Part shown: positions 26,752 to 35,353 of the stretch, one piece after another
Position numbering within the stretch: the first letter of the stretch is position 1
How the letters are laid out: each line of letters opens with the position of its first letter
Assembly: GCA_002365175.1 (NCBI GenBank)
Contig: DEZK01000004.1
Coordinates: 1 to 64,000 of the forward strand
Origin: Raskinella chloraquaticus (SeqCode)
GTDB lineage: Bacteria; Pseudomonadota; Alphaproteobacteria; Rhizobiales; UBA4765
DNA: 64,000 bases
Direction of reading: 5' to 3'
Notes under the pieces: generated by a model
Told to the model about the DNA's origin: nothing
The model's input: the letters and a program-made list of their open reading frames with translations, nothing else
The model's database searches: none
Translations under genes and position numbers: made by a program

Positions 26752-27804
26752 TCAATCCTCCGGGCTGTTGCCGGACGCAAAGAAGTCGAACTGCGCCGCC
26801 CCGGGGGGTGGAGCCTCCAGGCCAAGATGGCCAAAGGCTGACGGGGTCAGCAATCGCCCACGCGGGGTGCGCTGCAGGAAGCCTTGTTGCAGGAGGAAGG
26901 GCTCGACGATCTCCTCCAGCGCGTCGCGCGGCTCGGACAACGCTGCCGCGATGGTGTCAATCCCGACCGGCCCGCCGCCATAGCTGCGCGCGATAATGCC
27001 AAGATAGCGCCGGTCAAGCGTATCAAGCCCCAGCCGATCAACATCAAGCGCGCCCAGCGCCCGGTCAGCCAGCGTCGCATCAATCGAAGACGCCCCCGCG
27101 ACGGCGGCAAAATCCCGCACCCGGCGCAACAGCCGCCCGGCGATTCGCGGCGTGCCGCGTGCCCGCTTGGCGATCTCGCGTGCCCCGTCTTCGGTAATTG
27201 CCGCTGCCAGCACGCGTGCCGCCCGTTTGACGATGAGTTCCAGTTCCTCGATCGTGTAAAACGACAGCCTCACATGAATGCCGAAACGATCGCGCAGCGG
27301 CGTCGTCAGCAGGCCGAGCCGGGTTGTTGCGCCGATCAGCGTGAATTTGTTGAGGTCGATCCGGACCGAGCGTGCCGCCGGCCCCTCGCCGATGATGAGA
27401 TCAAGCTGGAAATCCTCCATCGCCGGGTAGAGGATTTCCTCGACCGCTGGCGACAGACGATGAATTTCATCGATGAACAACACATCGCGCGGCTCCAGAT
27501 TGGTGAGAAGCGCCGCCAGATCGCCGGCCTTGGCAATCACCGGGCCTGATGTGGAGCGAAAACCCACCCCAAGCTCGCGCGCCATGATTTGCGCCAGCGT
27601 CGTCTTGCCAAGACCCGGCGGCCCGGCAAACAACACATGGTCAAGCGCCTCCTCGCGCTTTCCCGCCGCCTGAATAAACACCGAGAGGTTCGAGCGCGCC
27701 TGCGCCTGGCCGACGAAATCAGTGAGGCGTTGGGGACGGATATGCGCTTCGACTTCGTCCTCGACACCCTGTTGGGCAGCCACCACGCGGCTCCCGCTGC
27801 TCAT
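26752..27804 (-). CDS. ruvB: Holliday junction DNA helicase RuvB
   Basis: 350 residues. Walker A GPPGLGKT is at 61-68, Walker B LFIDEIHRL follows about 50 residues later, a sensor region is present, and a C-terminal winged helix ends with RTPRGRLLTPSAFGHL. RuvB forms hexamers that drive branch migration on RuvA-bound junctions. The order ruvC-ruvA-ruvB on one strand is complete here, followed by ybgC. Confidence 0.97.
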   Translation of the reverse strand: MSSGSRVVAAQQGVEDEVEAHIRPQRLTDFVGQAQARSNLSVFIQAAGKREEALDHVLFAGPPGLGKTTLAQIMARELGVGFRSTSGPVIAKAGDLAALLTNLEPRDVLFIDEIHRLSPAVEEILYPAMEDFQLDLIIGEGPAARSVRIDLNKFTLIGATTRLGLLTTPLRDRFGIHVRLSFYTIEELELIVKRAARVLAAAITEDGAREIAKRARGTPRIAGRLLRRVRDFAAVAGASSIDATLADRALGALDVDRLGLDTLDRRYLGIIARSYGGGPVGIDTIAAALSEPRDALEEIVEPFLLQQGFLQRTPRGRLLTPSAFGHLGLEAPPPGAAQFDFFASGNSPED

Positions 27805-27832
27805 CGCTGCCTACCCCTGCCGCGCCCAGCCA

Positions 27833-28450
27833 TCACCGCGCCAATTCCCTTAACCCAAGCTTGATGAGGAGTGCTGCGTGCGCCCCCTCGCCGGCCGTTT
27901 TCATTGCCGCTGCCACCGCCGCTGCCGCCTGCGGCTGACCATAGCCGAGATTGACCAGCGCCGACACCGCATCCATCACGGCACTCGGCATCGCTGCTTC
28001 ATCCGCCGGTCCGGCAAGGCGCGCGGCCAGCGGGTCGATGCCGACCAAAGCCGGGGCTTTTCCCTTGAGCTCGGCGACGATGCGCTGCGCCAGCTTCGGG
28101 CCAACGCCCGGTGTGCGGCCGATGGCCGCCTTGTCCTGGAGCGCCACCGCGCTTGCAAGCTCCGAGGGACGCAATGTCGACAGCAGCGCCAGACCGACCT
28201 TGGCACCCACCCCCTGGACTGTCAGCGCCAGGCGGAACCATTCGCGCTCGGCAAGGCTTGCAAACCCGAACAGGCGGATCATGTCCTCGCGTACATGCGT
28301 CTCGATCCACAGGCTCGCCCGCTCGCCCTTTTGCGGCAGGCCGGTCAGGGTGTGCGATGAACAGAAGACCACATAACCAACGCCGCCGACATCGATGATG
28401 ACATGATCATCACCATAGTCATCGACGAGCCCTGTGAGTTTTCCGATCAT
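27833..28450 (-). CDS. ruvA: Holliday junction branch migration protein RuvA
   Basis: 205 residues, starting MIGKLTGLVDDYGDDHVIIDVGGVGY, the OB-fold of RuvA. Two helix-hairpin-helix motifs follow in the middle (GVGAKVGLALLS and GVGPKLAQRIVAELK), and a C-terminal RuvB-contacting domain comes after an Ala-rich linker. RuvA tetramers hold the four-way junction flat. It starts nine bases after the ruvC stop. Confidence 0.96.
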   Translation of the reverse strand: MIGKLTGLVDDYGDDHVIIDVGGVGYVVFCSSHTLTGLPQKGERASLWIETHVREDMIRLFGFASLAEREWFRLALTVQGVGAKVGLALLSTLRPSELASAVALQDKAAIGRTPGVGPKLAQRIVAELKGKAPALVGIDPLAARLAGPADEAAMPSAVMDAVSALVNLGYGQPQAAAAVAAAMKTAGEGAHAALLIKLGLRELAR

Positions 28451-28459
28451 TGAACGAAC

Positions 28460-28978
28460 CTAGGCCGATTCGCGTGCTTGCGTCGCGCTCAGCCGGGCGA
28501 TCTGCCGGTGGTGGGCATGCGTGATCGCAATCGCCAGCGCGTCAGCCGCGTCAGCCGAGGTGATTTTCGCCGTCGGCAGCAGGATTTCGACCATGCGCCT
28601 GATCTGCGCCTTGTCGGCATGGCCGGCGCCAACCACGGTTTTCTTGACCAGATTGGCTGCATATTCACCGACCTGCAGGCCCGCAAGCGCCGGCACCAGC
28701 AGGGCGACGCCGCGCGCCTGACCAAGCTTCAGGGTCGATTCGGGATTGATGCTGACGAAGGTCACCTCGACCGCGGCATCCTGCGGCTCGAATGTGACAA
28801 TGACATCGCGCAAACCGTCATGGATCGCCTTCAGGCGCTCGCTGAGAGCGACATCAGCGGGGATCATCAGCACGCCACAGGCAACAAAACTGAGCCGCGA
28901 ACCGGCATGCTCGATCACCCCCCAGCCGGTCCGCCTCAAGCCCGGATCAATGCCGATGATGCGCACCTTCCCGCTCAC
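28460..28978 (-). CDS. ruvC: Crossover junction endodeoxyribonuclease RuvC
   Basis: 172 residues. The RNase H-like active site acidic residues are visible: Asp11 in IIGIDPG, a Glu in the AAVEVTFV segment near 70, and the C-terminal DAADALAIAITHAH with two Asp. RuvC dimers cut Holliday junctions symmetrically. It lies 12 bases downstream of the YebC-family gene, so the regulator and ruvCAB are probably transcribed together. Confidence 0.96.
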   Translation of the reverse strand: MSGKVRIIGIDPGLRRTGWGVIEHAGSRLSFVACGVLMIPADVALSERLKAIHDGLRDVIVTFEPQDAAVEVTFVSINPESTLKLGQARGVALLVPALAGLQVGEYAANLVKKTVVGAGHADKAQIRRMVEILLPTAKITSADAADALAIAITHAHHRQIARLSATQARESA

Positions 28979-28990
28979 CGGCCGCTCCCC

Positions 28991-29737
28991 TCAGGCCGAA
29001 AGCTTGGAGAGCAGATCGTCAGAGGCTTCGAAATTGGCATAAACCTTCTGCACGTCATCATGCTCGTCGAGCTGGCTCACAAGGCGCACCACTTTCTCGC
29101 CGGTCTCATCATCAACCGGCACAGTTGTTTGCGGCTTCCACGTCAGCAGTGATTTCTGCGGCTCGCCAAACCTCGCTTCCAGCGCCTTCGCCATGTCCGC
29201 CAGACGTTCAGGCGCACACCAGACCCGGTGCACCTGCGCCTCGCTCGTCACATCATCGGCACCCGCATCGATGGCGGCCTCCAGCATCGTGTCAGCATCA
29301 CTCACGCTGCCGGCGAATTCGACGAGGCCCACCCGGTCGAACATGAACGACACAGCCCCTGTTTCAGCCAGCGCCCCGCCGCTCTTGGTAAAAAGCGAGC
29401 GCACATCCGAGGCTGTGCGATTGCGGTTATCCGTCAGCGCCTCGACAATGACGGCAACCCCGCCCGGTCCGTAACCTTCATAACGAATTTCATCATAGCT
29501 CTCCGCATCCCCGCCGACGGCCTTTGAAATCGCCCGCTCGATGCGATCCTTGGGCATGTTCTCGGCCCGTGCCGCCAGCACGGCGGCCCGCAGACGCGGG
29601 TTCATCGCCGGATCGGGAAGGCCCATCTTGGCTGCAACCGTGATTTCACGCGCCAGCTTGCTAAACAGGCGCGAGCGCACGGCATCCTGCTTGCCCTTGC
29701 GATGCATGATGTTGGCGAATTGTGAATGACCGGCCAT
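28991..29737 (-). CDS. YebC/PmpR-family regulatory protein
   Basis: 248 residues from ATG 29737, which has AAGGAG upstream; an ATG seven codons earlier is less likely. It begins MAGHSQFANIMHRKGKQD, the hallmark of the YebC/TACO1 family, and contains GYGPGGVAVIVEALTDNRNRT. Members act as transcriptional regulators or as ribosome-associated factors easing translation of proline stretches. Position directly upstream of ruvC is the classical arrangement in Proteobacteria. Confidence 0.95.
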   Translation of the reverse strand: MAGHSQFANIMHRKGKQDAVRSRLFSKLAREITVAAKMGLPDPAMNPRLRAAVLAARAENMPKDRIERAISKAVGGDAESYDEIRYEGYGPGGVAVIVEALTDNRNRTASDVRSLFTKSGGALAETGAVSFMFDRVGLVEFAGSVSDADTMLEAAIDAGADDVTSEAQVHRVWCAPERLADMAKALEARFGEPQKSLLTWKPQTTVPVDDETGEKVVRLVSQLDEHDDVQKVYANFEASDDLLSKLSA

Positions 29738-29834
29738 GCCCTGCTCCTTGAGCCGCACCTCACACGGGTTCGGCCTTCATCGGGGTGCGGAAAATAGGCG
29801 CCTCGAGGGAAAAAATCCATGCCCTCGCGCGTGA

Positions 29835-30656
29835 TCAGCCCCAGGGCGGCGCAGCTGGCTGCAAAAGCCCACCCATCCGCACCCCGTGACAGGCGCGCGC
29901 CAGACCGGTCCTGTCATCGATCTCGACCGCCAGCCCCGACAACGTTGCCTCGCCATCCGCCGGCTCGAAGCGTCCCGAGGGCAGAGCATGGACAAAACGA
30001 TGCAGCGGCTCGGCCGCTTTCATGCCGATAATCGAATCATAATCGCCACACATGCCGATATCGGTGCAAAACGCCGTACCCCCCGGCAGGATACGATGAT
30101 CAGCGGTCGGCACATGGGTGTGGGTGCCGATGACCGCGCTCACCCGCCCGTCGCAGAAGCGCCCGATACCCTGTTTCTCACTTGTCGCTTCGCAATGGGC
30201 ATCAACCACAATGATGTCGGCCACCTCCTTGAGGGGAGCCGCCGTCAATTCACGCTCAAGCGCGGCGAAGGGATCATCGAGCTGGGGATGCATATGGACG
30301 CGCCCCATCACGTTGATGGCAAGCAGCCTGGCGCCATTACGCAAACTCACCAGGCTTGCGCCGCGCCCCGGCGTGCCGGACGGATAGTTGAGCGGGCGCA
30401 CCAGCCGGTCGACCCGGTCAATGAACACCAGCGCCTCGCGCTGATCAAACGCATGATTGCCAAGCGTGACGACATCGGTGCCGGCCGCGATGAGTTCGTC
30501 GAAAATCGCTTCCGTAATGCCAAAGCCCCCGGCGGCGTTCTCGCCATTGACGACCACCGCATCAAGCTTCCAGGCCGCTACCAGTCCGGGAAGCAGATTG
30601 GTGACGGCCACGCGCCCGCTGCGCCCGACCACATCGCCCAGAATAAGAAGCCGCAT
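29835..30656 (-). CDS. YmdB-type metallophosphoesterase (TIGR00282)
   Basis: 273 residues beginning MRLLILGDVVGRSGR, with the dimetal ligands expected of the family: Asp8, the VNGENAAGG segment, LGNHAFDQ and GTHTHVPTAD. Members hydrolyse 2',3'-cyclic nucleotides or cyclic phosphodiesters (YmdB in Bacillus). It sits between the 5-formyl-THF cyclo-ligase and the yebC-ruv operon on the same strand. Physiological substrate in this organism is unknown. Confidence 0.92.
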   Translation of the reverse strand: MRLLILGDVVGRSGRVAVTNLLPGLVAAWKLDAVVVNGENAAGGFGITEAIFDELIAAGTDVVTLGNHAFDQREALVFIDRVDRLVRPLNYPSGTPGRGASLVSLRNGARLLAINVMGRVHMHPQLDDPFAALERELTAAPLKEVADIIVVDAHCEATSEKQGIGRFCDGRVSAVIGTHTHVPTADHRILPGGTAFCTDIGMCGDYDSIIGMKAAEPLHRFVHALPSGRFEPADGEATLSGLAVEIDDRTGLARACHGVRMGGLLQPAAPPWG

Positions 30657-30735
30657 TGCTAATCCCGCTCTTGTTGCTGTGCCTTGCTATTCAACGGCTG
30701 CGATGAAGGCAAACACAAAGGTAAAGCCGGACCGC

Positions 30736-31314
30736 TCACACCTCGATGACACCGCGCTCGGTGATGATGGCATCAAGCCGCTCGTCATGGGGCCGAAGCG
30801 GTATGTGATCGACTTCCTGAACGCTGAAGGCATAGCCGAAAGCCCGAACAGGCCCTTTTGCCCGCAACTGTGCCAGGGTGCGGTCATAAAAGCCGCCGCC
30901 ATAGCCGATACGTCCGCCGGCGCGATCAAAGGCCGCGAGCGGCACAATCAGCACGTCGGGCTCGACATAAGGCTCAGTGGCAAGCGGCGCTGGCACGCCA
31001 AAGGCGCCGGCCGCTAGCCGGTCTCCGGGCGCGTAGGTACGAAAACGCAATGCCATGCCCTTGCCCACGACAACCGGCAGGCAGCATGCCCTCCCTGCTT
31101 CGGCCAGACCTGCTATCAGCGGTCCGGTATCCATCTCATCGCCAATCGACCAGGAGACCGCGACCATCAGGGGGGCGGGGCTGAGCGCGCCAAGCGCCCG
31201 GCGCGCCGCAGCGTCCGCTGCCGTTTTCCGCTCATCGGGCGATAAACGTGCCCTTGCGGCGCGAGCCGCCACCCGCAGCCGCTGCTGATCCTCGGCAAAT
31301 CTGGCTTCTGTCAT
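30736..31314 (-). CDS. ygfA: 5-formyltetrahydrofolate cyclo-ligase
   Basis: 192 residues from ATG 31314; longer in-frame starts at 31323 and 31377 run into the 6S RNA region. The family segment GRIGYGGGFYDRTLAQLR and the C-terminal PLRPHDERLDAIITERGV are present. It converts 5-formyl-THF to 5,10-methenyl-THF using ATP. The gene lies directly downstream of the 6S RNA gene, the same arrangement as ssrS-ygfA of E. coli, and the two are probably one primary transcript. Confidence 0.93.
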   Translation of the reverse strand: MTEARFAEDQQRLRVAARAARARLSPDERKTAADAAARRALGALSPAPLMVAVSWSIGDEMDTGPLIAGLAEAGRACCLPVVVGKGMALRFRTYAPGDRLAAGAFGVPAPLATEPYVEPDVLIVPLAAFDRAGGRIGYGGGFYDRTLAQLRAKGPVRAFGYAFSVQEVDHIPLRPHDERLDAIITERGVIEV

Positions 31315-31334
31315 GGCGCTGCACATAGAGGAAA

Positions 31335-31500
31335 GTGGCGGGCCGGAACAGCCGTGGGAGCGTTCGATCCCGGGCACCTACGTAAGTAGGTGGGCGCCGT
31401 GTGCCCAGGCCCACGAGCCCGGACAGGGACAGCTCCCGTTAGGATCGATAAGGGCCCGGGGACTCAGTTGTCCGCACGCAAAGCCCAGCACCGCCACCCA
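31335..31500 (-). ncRNA. ssrS: 6S RNA
   Basis: On the minus strand the element is closed by GTGGCGG/CCGCCAC arms (31491-31497 with 31335-31341) and spans about 165 bases, the expected size. It has an alphaproteobacterial 6S core: GGGCCCTTATCGATCCTAACGG on one side, the GGGAGCTGTCCC segment, the hairpin CACCTACTTACGTAGGTG and GATCGAACGCTCCC near the 3' end. Together these form a long, interrupted helix mimicking an open promoter. 6S RNA binds sigma-70 RNA polymerase in stationary phase. Its location just upstream of ygfA on the same strand supports the call. Exact ends are estimated from pairing. Confidence 0.86.
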
Positions 31501-31736
31501 AAAGCTTAATCTACTTCGTACACCTGCGCCATAGTTTTACCGCCAGCTGCAAATTTCAAACGAAATTAACCATTCTGCTCATAATAAACAGGGATGAATC
31601 CGCTGCTTTTGCATCAGGCATACATACGCTCGACGCTCAGCGGCACTCAACCACCGACAGTGCGTACCGCCGCAACGTCCTGTCGCAATAGCGCAAGATC
31701 ATCGTGCGGCCTTCATCTCGACAGGGAATGGCGGAC
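31501..31736. other. Divergent intergenic region, 6S RNA / chemoreceptor
   Basis: 236 bases, AT-rich around 31505-31600, upstream of both the 6S RNA (minus) and the chemoreceptor (plus). It should contain both promoters. I see no repeat or recognised operator. Confidence 0.4.
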
Positions 31737-33416
31737 ATGGGCCTATCATCGCTGAAAATTGGACTTCGCATTACGCTCGGCTCGGTCGTGAGTCTTGTCA
31801 TGCTTCTGGGTTTTGGAGCGTTTGCCTGGGTTGAAATGGCGATGCTGAATTCAATAACCGAAAAACTCCATTACTACCCCTTCACAAATTCCAACGCGCT
31901 CGCCACAACACAGACTGACTTGACGGCGATTGACAAGAATTTGCAGCTGATCATCGCCAGGGGTGGCGATGGTTGGCCTGAGTTGATGGCAGAAATCGAC
32001 CAACACGCCGCTAATGCCAAAAAACAATTGGAGCTGGTTCTGAGCCGCTACCTTGGCGGCAAGGAAGAACCGCAATCCGCCTTGGATGCGCTCGCCGCCC
32101 TTACTGCGGGACTGCCGAGCATTCGCGAACGCATGCAGATCGGATCGCTCTTTGAGGCCAATCATCTGGCCGATGAGCTGCGCGAAAAACACGGCAAGAA
32201 AGCTCTTGGTATAGCAACAAAACTGCGTGAAGCCGGCCTCAATGTCTACGCCAAGCGGTTCATCGAGGATGCGCGCGCCGCATATGACAATGTCACTCAA
32301 TGGACGATTATCGTGATGATCCTTGCCGGCCTCACCGCGTTCACGGTCAGTTTTTTGATTGCACGCTCGATCACCAGCCCGCTGCGCACATTACAGGAGC
32401 GCATGAAGTCGCTGGCCGCTGGCGAAAAGGATACGGCCATCGCCGGTCAGGAGCGCAAGGACGAGATCGGCGCCATGGCGAAAGCCGTCGAGGTTTTCCG
32501 TGCCAGCATGATCGAAGCTGATCGCCTCGCGGCCGCTGAAGCCAACGAGCAGGGCGCCCGCGAGCGTCGCGCCAAGGCGCTTGATCGTCTCGTCAAGGAT
32601 TTCGAAAGCGAGATCGGCGTCCTCGTCGGCGATGTCGGCCACGCGGCGACGGAATTGCGCACAACGGCTGAAGGGCTGTCCGCAAACGCGGAGGCGACGA
32701 CCCGCCAGTCAAGCACCGTGGCCGCTGCCTCCGAAGAGGCAACGATGAATGTACGAACAGTCGCGGCGGCCGCTGAAGAGCTGTCAAGCTCGATTGCCGA
32801 GATCGGCGCACGCGTCGGCGATTCGACAACCATGATCGCCAGGGCGGTCGAGCAGGCAAAGACCACCGACCACCAGGTCCAGTTCCTCGCCAAGGCCGCC
32901 GACGCCATCGGCAATGTCGTCAAGCTCATCAATGATATCGCCGGCCAGACCAACCTTCTGGCGCTCAACGCCACCATCGAGGCGGCGCGCGCTGGCGAGG
33001 CTGGCAAGGGTTTCGCTGTGGTCGCCTCCGAGGTCAAGCAGCTTGCCACCCAGACATCGAAGGCAACCGATGAGATTGCCGGCCAGATCACCGCCATACA
33101 GGCGGCGACGGGCGAAGCGATCACGGCCATCAAAGCCATTGCCGGTACCATCGGTTCGGTCAACGAGATCGCCACCGGCATCGCTGCGGCCATCGAGGAA
33201 CAGGGCGCCACCACGCAGGAAATCGCCCGCAATGTTACCGAAGCAGCCCGCGGCACCTCGGACGTGTCGACCAACATCGTCAACGTCAACGAGGCAGCCC
33301 AGCATTCCTCGCGCTCGGCCATGCAGGTTCTGGAGGCAGCAACCGCACTCAATGGCAATGGCGACAAGCTCAAAGGGGTCGTCGACAGCTTCCTCGCCAA
33401 AGTGCGCGCCGCCTGA
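31737..33416 (+). CDS. Methyl-accepting chemotaxis protein, membrane-bound
   Basis: About 559 residues. Transmembrane segments at roughly 12-34 and 189-210 flank a periplasmic region of about 150 residues that looks all-helical (four-helix-bundle type), not a Cache domain. A HAMP domain (about 210-265) and an MA signalling domain follow, with the conserved hairpin tip NLLALNATIEAARAGEAGKG. It should signal through CheA/CheW. Starts at 31728 and 31737 are both possible; the second has AGGGA at better spacing. No che genes are nearby, so this is an orphan receptor. A terminator follows. Confidence 0.92.
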   Translation: MGLSSLKIGLRITLGSVVSLVMLLGFGAFAWVEMAMLNSITEKLHYYPFTNSNALATTQTDLTAIDKNLQLIIARGGDGWPELMAEIDQHAANAKKQLELVLSRYLGGKEEPQSALDALAALTAGLPSIRERMQIGSLFEANHLADELREKHGKKALGIATKLREAGLNVYAKRFIEDARAAYDNVTQWTIIVMILAGLTAFTVSFLIARSITSPLRTLQERMKSLAAGEKDTAIAGQERKDEIGAMAKAVEVFRASMIEADRLAAAEANEQGARERRAKALDRLVKDFESEIGVLVGDVGHAATELRTTAEGLSANAEATTRQSSTVAAASEEATMNVRTVAAAAEELSSSIAEIGARVGDSTTMIARAVEQAKTTDHQVQFLAKAADAIGNVVKLINDIAGQTNLLALNATIEAARAGEAGKGFAVVASEVKQLATQTSKATDEIAGQITAIQAATGEAITAIKAIAGTIGSVNEIATGIAAAIEEQGATTQEIARNVTEAARGTSDVSTNIVNVNEAAQHSSRSAMQVLEAATALNGNGDKLKGVVDSFLAKVRAA

Positions 33417-33442
33417 CGCCAGTACGCGTGCAAGGATCAGGC

Positions 33443-33468
33443 GGGGAGGCTACAGGCCTCCCCTTTTT
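33443..33468 (+). terminator. Rho-independent terminator after the chemoreceptor gene
   Basis: An eight-pair stem GGGGAGGC (33443-33450) / GCCTCCCC (33456-33463) with loop TACAG is followed by TTTTT. It begins 27 bases after the chemoreceptor stop and separates it from the methyltransferase gene. Confidence 0.85.
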
Positions 33469-33557
33469 CTTGAGACCTTTGCTGACAATTTTCTTGGTCG
33501 CTTCTTGGCAAGCACCGCCGCCCATGCTCTAGGCTCGCCTGCGTCAAGGAGCCTGCC

Positions 33558-34475
33558 ATGCCAATGTCCTACGCCCAACGCCTCGAAGGCACCCATCTGG
33601 ATTTGATCTTCGCCGATCAGGCAACCGGCTTCTACATCGACGTGGGCGGTGGCCATCCGGTCGCCGATAACGTCTCGCTGCATTTTTATGCTAAGGGCTG
33701 GCGCGGTCTGGTCATCGAACCGCAAGCACGCCTCGCCGCGATCCATCGTGCCTTGCGCCCGCGCGATATCGTCATTGAAGGCCTTGTCGGGCGCGAGCAA
33801 GGCGAAGCGCTCTTCCATCAGGTTGCTCGCTTCCACGGATTTTCAACGACGATCAGCACGCATGCCGCCGCTGCCGCCGAGCTTGGTGCAAACGTCGAGG
33901 CAAGCCATAAGCCGGTGACGACGCTGGCAAAGCTGTGCGAGGACCACGACATCACCATGATCGATTTTCTTAAAGTCGACGTCGAGGGCGCCGAGGCCGA
34001 CGTGCTGGCAGGCGCCGATCTTGCCCGCTTTCGTCCCAGAGTGATCATCGTCGAAGCGGTGGCGCCTGGCACCATGGCACCAAGTCATGAGAGCTTCGAG
34101 CCGATCATCCTGCCGCACAACTACGTCCTCGCCTTCGAGGATGGTCTCAACCGCTTCTATGTCCGCGCCGAGGAGCGCGGCCTTGCGGCCCGCTTTCCAG
34201 CGCAGCCGCTTGCCTGGGACAGTGTCGACCATCTCTATGATCACGGTCGCGCCGCGGAGAACAAGGGCCATGTCGATCATGCGCTGGCGCTCGCTTTGTC
34301 GCGCGGCTTTCTTGCTTCTCTGCCGGAATTGTCGCTCGATGAGGTGAGGGCTGTTGCTGCTGAGGGTGCAGGTAGCAGCGCCAACCCCGCTTCGTCGCTC
34401 GATGATGACAGCCTGCGGCTGGCGCTGGGGCGCATTTGCGCTGCCTATGATGGCGGACATCTGATGGACGACTAA
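33558..34475 (+). CDS. FkbM-family SAM-dependent methyltransferase
   Basis: 305 residues. The N-terminal part contains FYIDVGGGHP near 26-35 (SAM-binding, motif I), LVIEPQA, and the FkbM signature MIDFLKVDVEGAEADVLAG (about 134-152). A C-terminal helical tail of about 80 residues follows. Family members O-methylate sugars or polyketides, often in surface glycan synthesis. AAGGAG precedes the ATG. No glycosyltransferase or other surface-polysaccharide gene is adjacent, so the acceptor is unknown. It is convergent with zapA, 11 bases apart, and lies after the chemoreceptor's terminator. Confidence 0.87.
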   Translation: MPMSYAQRLEGTHLDLIFADQATGFYIDVGGGHPVADNVSLHFYAKGWRGLVIEPQARLAAIHRALRPRDIVIEGLVGREQGEALFHQVARFHGFSTTISTHAAAAAELGANVEASHKPVTTLAKLCEDHDITMIDFLKVDVEGAEADVLAGADLARFRPRVIIVEAVAPGTMAPSHESFEPIILPHNYVLAFEDGLNRFYVRAEERGLAARFPAQPLAWDSVDHLYDHGRAAENKGHVDHALALALSRGFLASLPELSLDEVRAVAAEGAGSSANPASSLDDDSLRLALGRICAAYDGGHLMDD

Positions 34476-34486
34476 GGGGCTGATCG

Positions 34487-34852
34487 TCAGTTCGTGTGAA
34501 ACCCGAGGCTGGCAGCCAGCCGCTCGACCCGCTCAGCCGTAAGGGTCACCGCCTCGACCGCACTTTCCTCCCGACCGCGCGCCGCCGCCAGTTCATTGTC
34601 CAAGCGCATGCGCAGCGCCGACAGCTCCGCCTCAAGCTGGCTGACGCGACCGCGCATGTCGGACAGCTGATCCGACACAACCAGAGCTGCCATGATGGTG
34701 AGCCTGGTGTCGCCGATCTCGCCGAATTTGGCTTTCAGCGCCTTGACGTGGCCGTCAATGCCTCTTGCAAGCGTCTCAAGGTGCTTTTCCTGGCCTTCTT
34801 CGCAGGCAATTTTGTAATTGCGACCACCAATGTCGATATCAAGCGAGGGCAT
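34487..34852 (-). CDS. zapA: Cell division protein ZapA
   Basis: 121 residues. The N-terminal beta-alpha unit DIDIGGRNYKIACEEGQE and the following LAALVV-type helix match ZapA, and a long C-terminal coiled coil (about 60-110) mediates tetramer formation. ZapA bundles FtsZ filaments at midcell. It lies three bases downstream of the DUF4164 gene, a conserved pair in Hyphomicrobiales. In many relatives zapA is followed by 6S RNA and ygfA; here two plus-strand genes lie in between. Confidence 0.9.
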   Translation of the reverse strand: MPSLDIDIGGRNYKIACEEGQEKHLETLARGIDGHVKALKAKFGEIGDTRLTIMAALVVSDQLSDMRGRVSQLEAELSALRMRLDNELAAARGREESAVEAVTLTAERVERLAASLGFHTN

Positions 34853-34855
34853 GGA

Positions 34856-35137
34856 TCAAGCCTCCTCCTCCGCCAGAACTTCGCGCAGCGCCTCGAGCGC
34901 ATGGTCAACGCGAAGCGAGGCGGCAAGATTGGCCCGCGACAGGATCGTCGCTTCCGCCTTCAGATGATCGCAGGTACTGGCAAGCTTGGAGCGATCGACA
35001 GCGAGGAGATGCACATCCTCTTCCAGCTGGGCTACCACATCTTCGCTGGCCTTGCGGCGCACGACCGCAGCCTCAAGAACATCAAGGCTCGACTGCAGGC
35101 GATTCAACGCGGCATCAAGTGGCGTACTCTGCATCAT
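34856..35137 (-). CDS. DUF4164 coiled-coil protein
   Basis: About 93 residues, nearly all one amphipathic helix predicted to form a coiled coil (LDAALNRLQSSLDVLEAAV and onward). It matches DUF4164, small proteins encoded next to zapA in Hyphomicrobiales. The role is probably in or near division through the ZapA partnership; no direct evidence. Two adjacent ATGs (35137 and 35134) are candidate starts, without a clear ribosome-binding site. Confidence 0.82.
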   Translation of the reverse strand: MMQSTPLDAALNRLQSSLDVLEAAVVRRKASEDVVAQLEEDVHLLAVDRSKLASTCDHLKAEATILSRANLAASLRVDHALEALREVLAEEEA

Positions 35138-35353
35138 GACAGAAAGGTAAAGGCGGGACGGCGGCTTGGTCAACGCTCCAATTCGCTCTTCCCACCATTT
35201 CCCGGTACCTCGCTCGATTGACTCCAGGTGACCGTGTCGCTAATTCCCGCCCACCGGGGTGATGAACTGGCGCGAAACGGGGCCACATGTGCCACGGCTC
35301 GTCTTGCGGCACTGCCCGACCTATCTGCAAGAACACCGAAAGTTCCCGATACC

